Source: T1Sed10-7 sp046540855 (GTDB lineage: Bacteria > Actinomycetota > Nitriliruptoria > Nitriliruptorales > Nitriliruptoraceae). From it: a stretch of DNA of 12,122 nucleotides. The DNA lies in NCBI GenBank assembly GCA_046540855.1, contig JBKHEJ010000070.1:1-12122 (forward strand), in the 5' to 3' direction. The notes beneath the pieces were generated by a model. That model was not told the DNA's origin. It saw only the letters and a list, made by a program, of their open reading frames with translations, and searched no databases. Shown piece after piece: positions 1 through 6,234 of the stretch. Numbering within the stretch: position 1 is the stretch's first letter; each line of letters opens with the position of its first letter. The position numbers and the translations under genes are program-made.

Positions 1-321
1 CGCGCCCGGTCCCACGCGCACGTCGGCGTTGGCGACCACCACCACGGGCGCCGAGGTGAGGCGGATGCCGGCGTTGGCGCCACGCGCGAACCCGGTGTTG
101 GCGAGCGCCAGCACCCGGGGGGCCAGCGGGTGCGCGGCCACGGCAGCGACGGTGCCGTCCCGCGAGCCGGCGTCGACCACGACGACCTCGAGGGGCACGG
201 GGGGCGTCGGGTCGGCTGCGAGCGCGTCGAGGGCCGCGAGCACCTCGGCGCGCGTCTCGTGGGTGACGAGCACCACGGCGACGCCCGCCCCGGCGCCCGG
301 TGCGTGGCTGGCCCCGCTCAC
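1..321 (-). CDS. Family 2 glycosyltransferase, N-terminal part (partial)
   Basis: Only the first 107 codons lie in the window; the frame is still open at the left edge. The N-terminus is a GT-A type nucleotide-sugar transferase. A short beta strand (about residues 13-20, VAVVLVT) is followed by VVVVDAGSRDGT (47-58), the usual VVVDNGS-x-DGS nucleotide-binding motif with N replaced by A. Then come NTGFARGANAG (75-85) and VVVANAD (94-100), whose Asp sits where family members have the metal/diphosphate DxD region. NxGF-x-x-GxN is typical of rhamnosyltransferase-like (WbbL/RfbF) enzymes of envelope polysaccharide synthesis; acceptor and sugar cannot be told from this fragment. The GTG start overlaps the stop of the upstream LCP gene as GTGA and no separate SD is visible, so translation is probably coupled. 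Family confident, substrate unknown. Confidence 0.85.
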   Translation of the reverse strand, partial: MSGASHAPGAGAGVAVVLVTHETRAEVLAALDALAADPTPPVPLEVVVVDAGSRDGTVAAVAAHPLAPRVLALANTGFARGANAGIRLTSAPVVVVANADVRVGPGA

Positions 322-1643
322 GGCAGAGCGTCGGTGCCAGCGACCACCACCACGTGCACACCCTCCGGGACCTCCACCCCCTCCGGCAGTGGCTCGGTGG
401 GTGCCCCGAGCGTCGCCGCGACCCACTCGGCACGCTCCTCCTCACCGGGCACCACGAGCACGGCGGTCGTGACCCCCCGCCCCTCGCCCACGCCGGCGAC
501 GCCACCGACGCGGGTCTCGAACCCGGCCCAGCGCGTGGTCGACTCGACGATGCCCGCCGCGCCCGGCGACCCGGCGGTGACGATGGTCACCACCGTCTCC
601 TCGCGGTCCTGAGGTGTGCCGCGCTCCGCCAGCGGCCGACCGCTGCGCAGGTCCCGGAACAGCGCGTCGGCACCGGGGCCGTAGGCGACCATGTAGTCCA
701 GGCCGTCGATGGTCTGGGGGTAGGCCGGCACCGAGGTCATCGGGAAGCCGGCACCGACCAGGCTCCGCAGCTCGTCGGCGAGACCGAGCAGCTGACGGGT
801 CCCGAGCTGGTCGTCGATCACCATCGCCGAGGCGACATCCTCGGTGGCGCGCGCGAGCTGCCGGGGGTTGGCGAGGGTGCGGGCGGCCGTGAGCTCCTGG
901 ACCACCGCCCGGACCAGCTCCTGCTGACGGTCGATGCGCTCGAGGTCGCCCCGCTCACCCTGCCGGGACCGGACGAAGGACAGTGCCTCCACCGCGTCCA
1001 TGTCGTGGCAGCCGGCGTCGAAGTCCGCGCCCGACCGGCGGTCCCGGAGCGGCTCCTCGAGGCAGATCTCCACCTCCCCCACGGTCTCGACCACGTCGAG
1101 GAAGCCGCCGAGGGTGATCTCGGCGTAGTGGTTCACGGGCACCTGGAAGCTCGTCCGCAGCGCCCCGATGAGCTGCTCCGGCCCGCCCATGAAGGTGTCG
1201 GTCAGCTTGCGCGGGGTGCCGGCGTCGTCCACGAGCAGGTCCCGGGGGAAGCTGACCAGCGAGGCCTGGTCCCGGTCGGCGCTGATCGACAGGAGCATGA
1301 CCACGTCGCTGCGCTGCCCGTCGAACTCCCCGAGCGGCAGGTCCTCGCGGACCTCCGGATCGAGCCCGTCCCGGTCGTCGGAGCCGACCAGGAGGAAGGT
1401 CCGGGCATCGATGGGCTCCACCTCGTCATCCGTGTCATCATCGGAGGCGAGGCCCGGGACCGGCACCCGGGTGAGGTTGGCCTCAGCCTGGCGCACCAGC
1501 AGCTGCGCGGTGGTGGCGGTGGCGGTGGCCACGAGCAGCCCGCCGACGCCGAGCAGCACGGCGAGACGTCGCAGCAGCCGGGCGCTCCGGCCCGCCTCCA
1601 CCGTCGGCCCCCACGGGCCCGGGGCGCCATCCACGGTCGGCAT
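318..1643 (-). CDS. LCP (LytR-CpsA-Psr) family phosphotransferase with LytR_C domain
   Basis: A 441-residue membrane-anchored enzyme. LCP proteins move polyprenyl-phosphate-linked glycopolymers onto peptidoglycan on the outer membrane face. One transmembrane helix is at about residues 24-45 after a short Arg-rich cytoplasmic tail. The LCP domain (about 80-255) keeps the hallmark residues: RSD 111-113, SFPRD 131-135 (usual SIPRD), NHYAEI 171-176, and the block R225-S-R227 ... D233-L-E-R236-I-D-R239-Q240-Q. These Arg and Asp residues bind the polyprenyl pyrophosphate and metal in the family. C194 and C212 could form a disulfide. A LytR_C domain fills about 348-439. The ATG overlaps the upstream stop by one base (TGATG), with GAGGA nine bases before it. 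It is the middle gene of a three-gene envelope operon. The polymer transferred (arabinogalactan-like, teichoic acid or other) cannot be read from the sequence. Confidence 0.93.
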   Translation of the reverse strand: MPTVDGAPGPWGPTVEAGRSARLLRRLAVLLGVGGLLVATATATTAQLLVRQAEANLTRVPVPGLASDDDTDDEVEPIDARTFLLVGSDDRDGLDPEVREDLPLGEFDGQRSDVVMLLSISADRDQASLVSFPRDLLVDDAGTPRKLTDTFMGGPEQLIGALRTSFQVPVNHYAEITLGGFLDVVETVGEVEICLEEPLRDRRSGADFDAGCHDMDAVEALSFVRSRQGERGDLERIDRQQELVRAVVQELTAARTLANPRQLARATEDVASAMVIDDQLGTRQLLGLADELRSLVGAGFPMTSVPAYPQTIDGLDYMVAYGPGADALFRDLRSGRPLAERGTPQDREETVVTIVTAGSPGAAGIVESTTRWAGFETRVGGVAGVGEGRGVTTAVLVVPGEEERAEWVAATLGAPTEPLPEGVEVPEGVHVVVVAGTDALP

Positions 1644-2962
1644 CAGGTCAGGTCCTCTCCGACGACGACGAGCAGGTCGACCTCCTCGCCTTCGAAGGTC
1701 GGACGCTCGGCCAACGGCTCGAGTTCCACCCCGCCCAGCACCTCGCTCACCCGGATCGCCGCGAAGGCGGCGGCCTCGTCCTCCTCACGGTAGGACACGC
1801 CGGTGCGCTGCCGGTCGAAGGTGGGCGCGTTGCCCGTCCCCACGACCGTCAGCTCGGCGGCCTGCAGCTCGGCCTGGACACGTCCGGCCAGCCCGGTCAC
1901 CCCCGCACCGTTGAGCACCCCGATCTCGATCCCCGCGAGCAGGTCCCGCTCGAGGTCCTCGACCGTCCCGCCCTCCCCGGTCAGCGGGGTGCCCTCGCGG
2001 AGCTGGTCGAGCCGCACCTGCACCTGCTCGTGCATCGGCAGGACGTCGCCGGAGGAGGGGTTGACGAGCACCGGGAGGCGATCGAGCTCCGGGCGCACCG
2101 GCACCGCGAGCTGCTCGGCGACCTCGAGCAGCCGGCTGCCACGCAGACCGACGTCGGTGATGACCTCCTCGGAGACCGCGTCCACCACCCGCTTGGCCTC
2201 CAGCGGCGCGGTCACCGCCCAGCGCGCATCCAGCCGCGCGGAGACCGATCGCACGAGGTCGGCGAGCAGGAGCACCAGCTCGTCCCCCTCGGCCTGCAGC
2301 AGGCGCGTGCGGACCTCGTCGCCGGAGGGGGTGCTGCACCCGTCGGCCCGGCACACCTCCACCTCGCCGAGCGCGTCGACGAGCCGAGGCAGCGCGTCGA
2401 TCGACAGGCTGACGACGTGGTCGACGCGGACCTCGGTGTAGTCGACCACCGCCCGGACCAACGGGTCGGTGCCGCCCTCGCGCTGTACCTCGGCGAAGGT
2501 CAGCTCCTCGGCGAGGGGCACGTCCTGGGGCACCTGCAGCACGGCAGGCTGCTCGCGGGGACCGCCCGCCTGCACCAGCAGCAGCGGTGCCTCGAGCTCC
2601 GGGGGTCGCGGGACGGTGGGATCCACCGGCCCCGTCAGGGCGACCAGGACCGTGGTCGCATCGACCGGGGCACGCGGGCCCGTGGTGGACCCGAGCGTCG
2701 CCTGGCCGTCCTCACGCAGCACCGGCACGTCCTCACCCCCGAGGGACAGCCACGCGTAGGCCCACAGCGCCCCGACCACGAGCACCCACAGCACGACCGC
2801 CGTCACGACCACGCCGACCACGATGGCGACCGCGCGTGCGAGCCGCGCGCCCATCGGGCGGCGGACCTCGGTGAAGCTCAGGGAGGAGGGCACGGCGTTA
2901 GGACCCCGCTCGGCACGTGGTGCGGCCATCCGGGCGACGACGGGGGCCGCCCCGACGGGCAC
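1643..2962 (-). CDS. Membrane-anchored LytR_C protein with degenerate LCP-like domain
   Basis: About 439 residues from GTG 2962, chosen because GAGG lies six bases upstream. ATG 2983 in the same frame (446 residues) has no visible SD; M at 2929 and 2854 are further options. Residue numbers are from GTG 2962. A hydrophobic helix spans about 44-70. The next ~230 residues resemble the LCP fold: VDHVVSLSIDALPRLVDALGEVEVC (about 180-204) matches the substrate-pocket helix and GGV strand of LCP enzymes. The catalytic features are missing: the SIPRD position reads QVPQD (143-147), there is no RSD(T) motif (EAPLLLVQAG instead), and the R-x-R...R-x-x-RQ block is absent. The C-terminus (about 344-439; IEIGVLNGAGVTGLAGRVQ) is a good LytR_C domain. 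I infer a non-catalytic partner or scaffold for the adjoining LCP enzyme. It is first in the operon and is joined to that gene by TGATG. Confidence 0.82.
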   Translation of the reverse strand: MPVGAAPVVARMAAPRAERGPNAVPSSLSFTEVRRPMGARLARAVAIVVGVVVTAVVLWVLVVGALWAYAWLSLGGEDVPVLREDGQATLGSTTGPRAPVDATTVLVALTGPVDPTVPRPPELEAPLLLVQAGGPREQPAVLQVPQDVPLAEELTFAEVQREGGTDPLVRAVVDYTEVRVDHVVSLSIDALPRLVDALGEVEVCRADGCSTPSGDEVRTRLLQAEGDELVLLLADLVRSVSARLDARWAVTAPLEAKRVVDAVSEEVITDVGLRGSRLLEVAEQLAVPVRPELDRLPVLVNPSSGDVLPMHEQVQVRLDQLREGTPLTGEGGTVEDLERDLLAGIEIGVLNGAGVTGLAGRVQAELQAAELTVVGTGNAPTFDRQRTGVSYREEDEAAAFAAIRVSEVLGGVELEPLAERPTFEGEEVDLLVVVGEDLT

Positions 2963-2973
2963 GAGGGACCTCG

Positions 2974-2983
2974 AAGGTACCAT
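2974..2983. promoter_or_regulatory. Possible overlapping divergent -10 elements
   Basis: The GGTACC palindrome at 2977-2982 creates a TANNNT -10-like hexamer on each strand: TACCTT on the minus strand (2979 to 2974) and TACCAT on the plus strand (2978-2983). The minus element would start transcription around 2967, just before GTG 2962. The plus element would give the TIGR03089 gene a leader of about 60 nt. No convincing -35 is visible for either, and TANNNT is a weak pattern, so this is tentative. Confidence 0.25.
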
Positions 2984-3048
2984 CCGGGGCCGCTCGACCC
3001 GTGTGCGTGCACGGCTGGACGATCATCGCACCGGACCCCGGAGGCCCC

Positions 3049-3891
3049 ATGCGACTGGGCACCCGCCCGGAACCCACCCCGCCCGCCGACCTCGCCGAGG
3101 CGCTGCGACGGGGTGCCGCGGGGTTGGGGCACCGGCCGGCGGTGACCGTGCTCCACCCGGGCGTCCGCTACGAGCAGAGCGGCGCCTCGCTGGCGAACTG
3201 GGCCGCCAAGGGCGCGCACCTGCTCGCGCTCGACCACCACCTCGGCCCCGGCGACACGGTCGGTCTGAGCGCGCCGGCCTGCTGGACCACCGCCTCGGTC
3301 GCGCTCGCCGCCTGGTGGCTCGGCGCGGTGGTCCGGCTGGACGCCCCCGCGGCACCCGGCACCGACGTCGTCGACGGGCCTGACGAGGTCGGTGCTGCGC
3401 CCGTCGACGCCGGGCGCGCGGGGACGGCCGCTGAGGTCGCGGTGCACGTGCGGCACAGCGCCCCTGGCGGGAGGGGTGACGCGCCGCTGGATCCGAGCCT
3501 GGCGCACGCCGAGGCCGTGCTGGTCGTGGGCGACGGGATCGACGGGGGGCCGACCACCCCGAGCGAGGTGCCGGTGTGGACCCGCGAGGCGCAGCCGATG
3601 CCCGACGCCCCGCCCGCGTCCGCCGCGGAGGGGGAGCGGCTCGCCCTCGTGCGTGGAGCGAGCCGGCTGACGCAGCGGGAGGTGCTCGCCCTGGCCGCGT
3701 CGCTGGGGGGCAGCAGCGGGGTGCTCGGGGTCGAGACCGACCGCGTCGACCCCGTGCTCGCCCTCGTGGCCGCGGCCGTGCGGCCGTGGATCGTCGGGCA
3801 GGCGACCGTGCTGCTGCGCAGCGGCGTCGAGCGGGATACCGCGACCGCGGAACGCGTCAGCGCCTGGTGCGAGGGCGCCGGCAACGGGTGA
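3049..3891 (+). CDS. TIGR03089 family protein (truncated AMP-binding enzyme relative)
   Basis: 280 residues from ATG 3049, which has GGAGG four bases upstream. The frame is open further upstream, but no better start is seen. The N-terminal ~100 residues resemble the start of acyl-CoA synthetase/adenylation enzymes: a helix with AxxLANWAAKGAHLL (46-60), then LGPGDTVGLSAPACWTTASVALAAWWLGAVV (65-95), like the GV-x-x-GDRVA and W-x-x-AxLA-x-x-xAGA-x-x elements of that fold. There is no P-loop-like SSGTTG motif, no A5/A8 motif and no C-terminal subdomain. That is the TIGR03089 pattern, a short actinobacterial family of unknown function, although this copy is somewhat longer than the ~240 residues I recall as usual. 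Location next to LCP genes is the family's familiar neighbourhood. ATP use is unlikely; a structural or ligand-binding role in the envelope pathway is inference. Confidence 0.75.
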   Translation: MRLGTRPEPTPPADLAEALRRGAAGLGHRPAVTVLHPGVRYEQSGASLANWAAKGAHLLALDHHLGPGDTVGLSAPACWTTASVALAAWWLGAVVRLDAPAAPGTDVVDGPDEVGAAPVDAGRAGTAAEVAVHVRHSAPGGRGDAPLDPSLAHAEAVLVVGDGIDGGPTTPSEVPVWTREAQPMPDAPPASAAEGERLALVRGASRLTQREVLALAASLGGSSGVLGVETDRVDPVLALVAAAVRPWIVGQATVLLRSGVERDTATAERVSAWCEGAGNG

Positions 3892-4240
3892 ACAGGACCA
3901 GCACGACCAGCACGGTCGTGGCGAGACCGGCGAGCCGGGTGATGTCCACCGCCGGCTCGTAGCGCACCCGTCCCTGCTCGAGCACGTAGGCACCGACGGG
4001 GCGGGCTCGGCCACCCCACCCGCCGCCCTGGCCGTGGTTGCCGGCCGTATCCGCCCCGGAGCCGCCACCGCTGCCGCCGAGCACGGAGGACACCGGGACC
4101 ATCACGGCGCCGTCGTGCTCGATCGGCGTGCCCACCACCCGCCGGGCGAGCCTGATCACCGGGTCGTTCGCCCCGGCGTCCACCGGCGGCACCACCTCGC
4201 CGGGCTCGGACGGTCCCCCGGGGGGCGTGGCGGTCTCCAT
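3857..4240 (-). CDS. GerW/YtfJ-like small membrane protein
   Basis: 127 residues from ATG 4240, which follows GGGAGGA at six bases. An in-frame GTG at 4273 lacks an SD and is less likely. After a Pro-rich start, residues 36-52 (VGTPIEHDGAVMVPVSS) and the Gly-rich loop 55-78 (with GGSGGGSG and QGGGWGG) lead to GRARPVGAYVLEQGRVRYEPAVD (77-99). This is the layout of GerW/YtfJ proteins: a V-G-x-P-x-x-x-x-G-x-x-x-x-PVS strand, a Gly loop, then a PVA(F/Y)-x-V strand. A transmembrane helix at about 103-117 and a basic tail (RCRRPRTRR) follow, so it should be a tail-anchored membrane protein. GerW is needed for spore germination in Bacillus, but relatives are widespread in non-sporing actinobacteria with no defined job. 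It lies 57 bases downstream of the acyl-CoA dehydrogenase on the same strand and its 3' end overlaps the TIGR03089 gene antisense by 35 nt. Confidence 0.68.
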   Translation of the reverse strand: METATPPGGPSEPGEVVPPVDAGANDPVIRLARRVVGTPIEHDGAVMVPVSSVLGGSGGGSGADTAGNHGQGGGWGGRARPVGAYVLEQGRVRYEPAVDITRLAGLATTVLVVLVLFTRCRRPRTRR

Positions 4241-4265
4241 CGGGGTCCTCCCGACTCGAGCCGGT

Positions 4266-4295
4266 ACCGCCACGATCGGCGGGACCGGTGGCGGT
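4266..4295 (-). repeat. Inverted repeat between acyl-CoA dehydrogenase and GerW-like gene
   Basis: Perfect 8-bp arms (ACCGCCAC at 4266-4273 and GTGGCGGT at 4288-4295) flank a 14-nt loop, in the short gap after the dehydrogenase stop and before the GerW-like SD. It could be a partial terminator or mRNA stabiliser, lowering expression of the downstream gene. No T-run follows on the minus strand, so it is not a classical intrinsic terminator. Confidence 0.35.
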
Positions 4296-4297
4296 CC

Positions 4298-6094
4298 TCA
4301 GGGCGCGAGCTGGTCGGGTTCCAGCGCGAGGAGGTCGGCCGCGCCGGCCATCACCGCCGGCGCGAGGCCGTGGACCGCCGGGAGCAGCTGCGTCGCGTAG
4401 AACCGCGCGGTGGTGACCTTGGCGGTGAGGAAGCGTGCCTCCTCGCCGCCCACCCCCTCGGCGAGCCGGCGCTGGGCGGCGGCGGCGCCCCGTGCCAGCA
4501 GCACCCCACCGACGGTCGTCGCGAGCAGGCGCAGGTACGGGGTCGCACCGGCTGCGACGTCCTCCACGGTGTCGCGGTGCTCGGCGAGCCACCGCGTCGT
4601 GCGTCCGGCGACCTCCAGGGCCTCGGCCAGCGGAGCGCGGATCGCCGCCAGGCTGTCCGGCAACGCCGCGACCTCGGCTCCGAGGTCGCCGAGGAAGCCC
4701 GCCACGAAGGCGCCACCGTCCATCGGGAGCTTGCGTCCGACGAGGTCGAGCGCCTGGATCCCGTTCGTGCCCTCGTAGATCGGGGCGATGCGGACATCGC
4801 GGTAGTGCTGGGCGACCCCGGTCTCCTCGATGTAGCCCATGCCACCGTGGACCTGGAGCGCGAGGGAGGTCATCTCGACCCCGACATCGGTCCCCCAGGC
4901 CTTCGACAGCGGCGTCAGCAGATCGGCGAGCCGGGCGTTGTGGCTGCGGGTCGCCTCATCGCCCGCGGCGTGGGCGAGGTCGAGGGCGTAGGCGTTGAGC
5001 ATGCACAGCGCGCGCGTCGCCTCGGTGTTCGCCTTCATCGTCAGCAGCATCCGCCGCACGTCGGCGTGCTCGATGATCGGGGCCTGCTCCCCGGGCGGGG
5101 TCGCCGACCCACGTCCCTGGCGACGCTCCTGGGCGTAGGCGAGCGCCTGCTGGTAGGCCCGCTCGGCCATCGCGGGCCCCTGCAGTCCGACCCCGAGGCG
5201 TGCGTCGTTCATCATCGTGAACATCTGCCGCATGCCCTGGTTCGGCTCGCCGACGAGCTCGCCGACGGCACCCTCGCCCTGCTCCCCGAAGGCCATCACG
5301 CAGGTCGGGGAGGCGTGGATCCCGAGCTTGTGCTCGAGCGAGACGGTCTGGACGTCGTTGCGCTCCCCCAGGCTCCCGTCGGCGTTGACGAGCACCTTCG
5401 GCACGATGAACAGCGAGATCCCCTTCACCCCGGGCGGCGCGTCGGGCAGCCGGGCCAGGACGAGGTGGATGATGTTCTCGGTCAGGTCGTGGTCGCCGTA
5501 GGTGATGTAGATCTTCTGGCCGGTGATGCGGTAGGTCCCGTCCCCGGCCGGAACGGCCCTCGTGGTGACCGCCCCGACGTCGGAGCCCGCCTGCGGCTCG
5601 GTCAGGTTCATCGTCCCCGCCCACTCGCCGGAGACGAGCTTCGGGACGTAGGTCGCCAACTGCTCCGGGCTGCCGTGGTGCTGGAGCAGGTAGACGGCCC
5701 CGGTCGTCAGCAGCGGCCCGAGCGAGAAGCTCATGTTCGCCGAGGTGAGGAACTCCTTGACGACGTTGGCGACCGCGAGCGGGAAGCCCCCACCGTCGAA
5801 GGTCAGCGGGTGCTGGACCGCCCCCCACCCCGCCTCGACGTACCGGCGGTAGGCGGTCTTGAAGCTGGCCGGGGTGACCACGACGCCATCGACGAGGCGT
5901 GAGCCCTGGGTGTCGCCGTCACGGTTGGTCGGGGCGATGGCGCTGGCCGCGAAGCGGCCCGCTTCCTCCAGCAGCCCCGCGACCAGCTCGGGCTCCGCGT
6001 GAGCGAAGGCCTCGGTGGCGGTCAGGTCCTCGAGCGGTGTGATGTGCTCGAGGACGAAGAGGACGTCACGGAGCGGGGCGGTGTAGGTGTCCAT
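4298..6094 (-). CDS. Acyl-CoA dehydrogenase (DmdC-type, long form)
   Basis: 598 residues, the length of the large acyl-CoA dehydrogenases (DmdC 3-methylmercaptopropionyl-CoA dehydrogenase and FadE5-like), not the ~380 of short-chain types. The N-terminus YTAPLRDVLFVL (4-15) is characteristic. The FAD/substrate strand reads TMNLTEPQAGSDVGA (161-175). KLGIHASPTCVMAFG lies at 256-270, and QVHGGMGYIEE...YRDVRIAPIYEGTNGIQALDLVGRKL at 414-456; E441 of IYEGTNGIQ is the expected catalytic base. A C-terminal helical extension follows from about 460. It is a soluble flavoprotein that introduces the alpha-beta double bond and passes electrons to ETF. No dmd, fad or ETF genes adjoin, so the substrate is open. 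The ATG has no SD; a TAGCCT -10 ends six bases before it, which fits a leaderless mRNA. Confidence 0.95.
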   Translation of the reverse strand: MDTYTAPLRDVLFVLEHITPLEDLTATEAFAHAEPELVAGLLEEAGRFAASAIAPTNRDGDTQGSRLVDGVVVTPASFKTAYRRYVEAGWGAVQHPLTFDGGGFPLAVANVVKEFLTSANMSFSLGPLLTTGAVYLLQHHGSPEQLATYVPKLVSGEWAGTMNLTEPQAGSDVGAVTTRAVPAGDGTYRITGQKIYITYGDHDLTENIIHLVLARLPDAPPGVKGISLFIVPKVLVNADGSLGERNDVQTVSLEHKLGIHASPTCVMAFGEQGEGAVGELVGEPNQGMRQMFTMMNDARLGVGLQGPAMAERAYQQALAYAQERRQGRGSATPPGEQAPIIEHADVRRMLLTMKANTEATRALCMLNAYALDLAHAAGDEATRSHNARLADLLTPLSKAWGTDVGVEMTSLALQVHGGMGYIEETGVAQHYRDVRIAPIYEGTNGIQALDLVGRKLPMDGGAFVAGFLGDLGAEVAALPDSLAAIRAPLAEALEVAGRTTRWLAEHRDTVEDVAAGATPYLRLLATTVGGVLLARGAAAAQRRLAEGVGGEEARFLTAKVTTARFYATQLLPAVHGLAPAVMAGAADLLALEPDQLAP

Positions 6095-6100
6095 GCCGGG

Positions 6101-6106
6101 AGGCTA
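6101..6106 (-). promoter_or_regulatory. -10 element TAGCCT of a likely leaderless promoter
   Basis: On the minus strand TAGCCT is followed by six bases (CCCGGC) and then the dehydrogenase ATG. Transcription would thus start at or within a base or two of the A of the ATG. Leaderless starts with a TANNNT box at this spacing are common in actinobacteria, and no SD is present to argue otherwise. No clear -35 is seen. Confidence 0.45.
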
Positions 6107-6184
6107 GCTCCGAGGTGGCTGCCGGCCGAAGGTGGCAGGGGCAGGCCGGCGGGGTGGGCCGGGCCCGAGCCGCGCGGGCCTCGC

Positions 6185-6190
6185 TAGCCT
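6185..6190 (+). promoter_or_regulatory. Possible -10 element TAGCCT for the transporter gene
   Basis: Plus-strand TAGCCT lies in the 140-bp divergent gap and would give a leader of roughly 38 nt before GTG 6235. The surrounding 9 bases (GCTAGCCTC) are identical to those around the opposing -10 at 6101-6106. No good -35 stands at 16-18 bases upstream. Confidence 0.35.
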
Positions 6191-6234
6191 CGGTTCGGTG
6201 CTGCCCGGCGCCGATCCGAGCGGAGGAGCCTGCG

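Noticed and set aside
300..1793. Long plus-strand frame opposite the LCP genes
   Set aside because: The opposite strand encodes conserved LCP motifs with correct start/stop coupling; this frame has no domain signature.
2878..4068. Long minus-strand frame opposite the TIGR03089 gene
   Set aside because: Low-complexity Arg/Pro/Gly translation. The plus-strand frame has an SD-led start and family-like motifs.
4034..5902. Long plus-strand reading frame (622 codons) opposite the acyl-CoA dehydrogenase
   Set aside because: Antisense shadow of a clear, motif-complete enzyme. Its translation is Arg/Gly/His-rich with no recognisable domain, as expected in very GC-rich DNA.
6107..6234. Mg2+ riboswitch (M-box or ykoK type) upstream of the transporter
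   Set aside because: The predicted leader is only about 38 nt and no extended conserved helices are seen; too short for these riboswitches.
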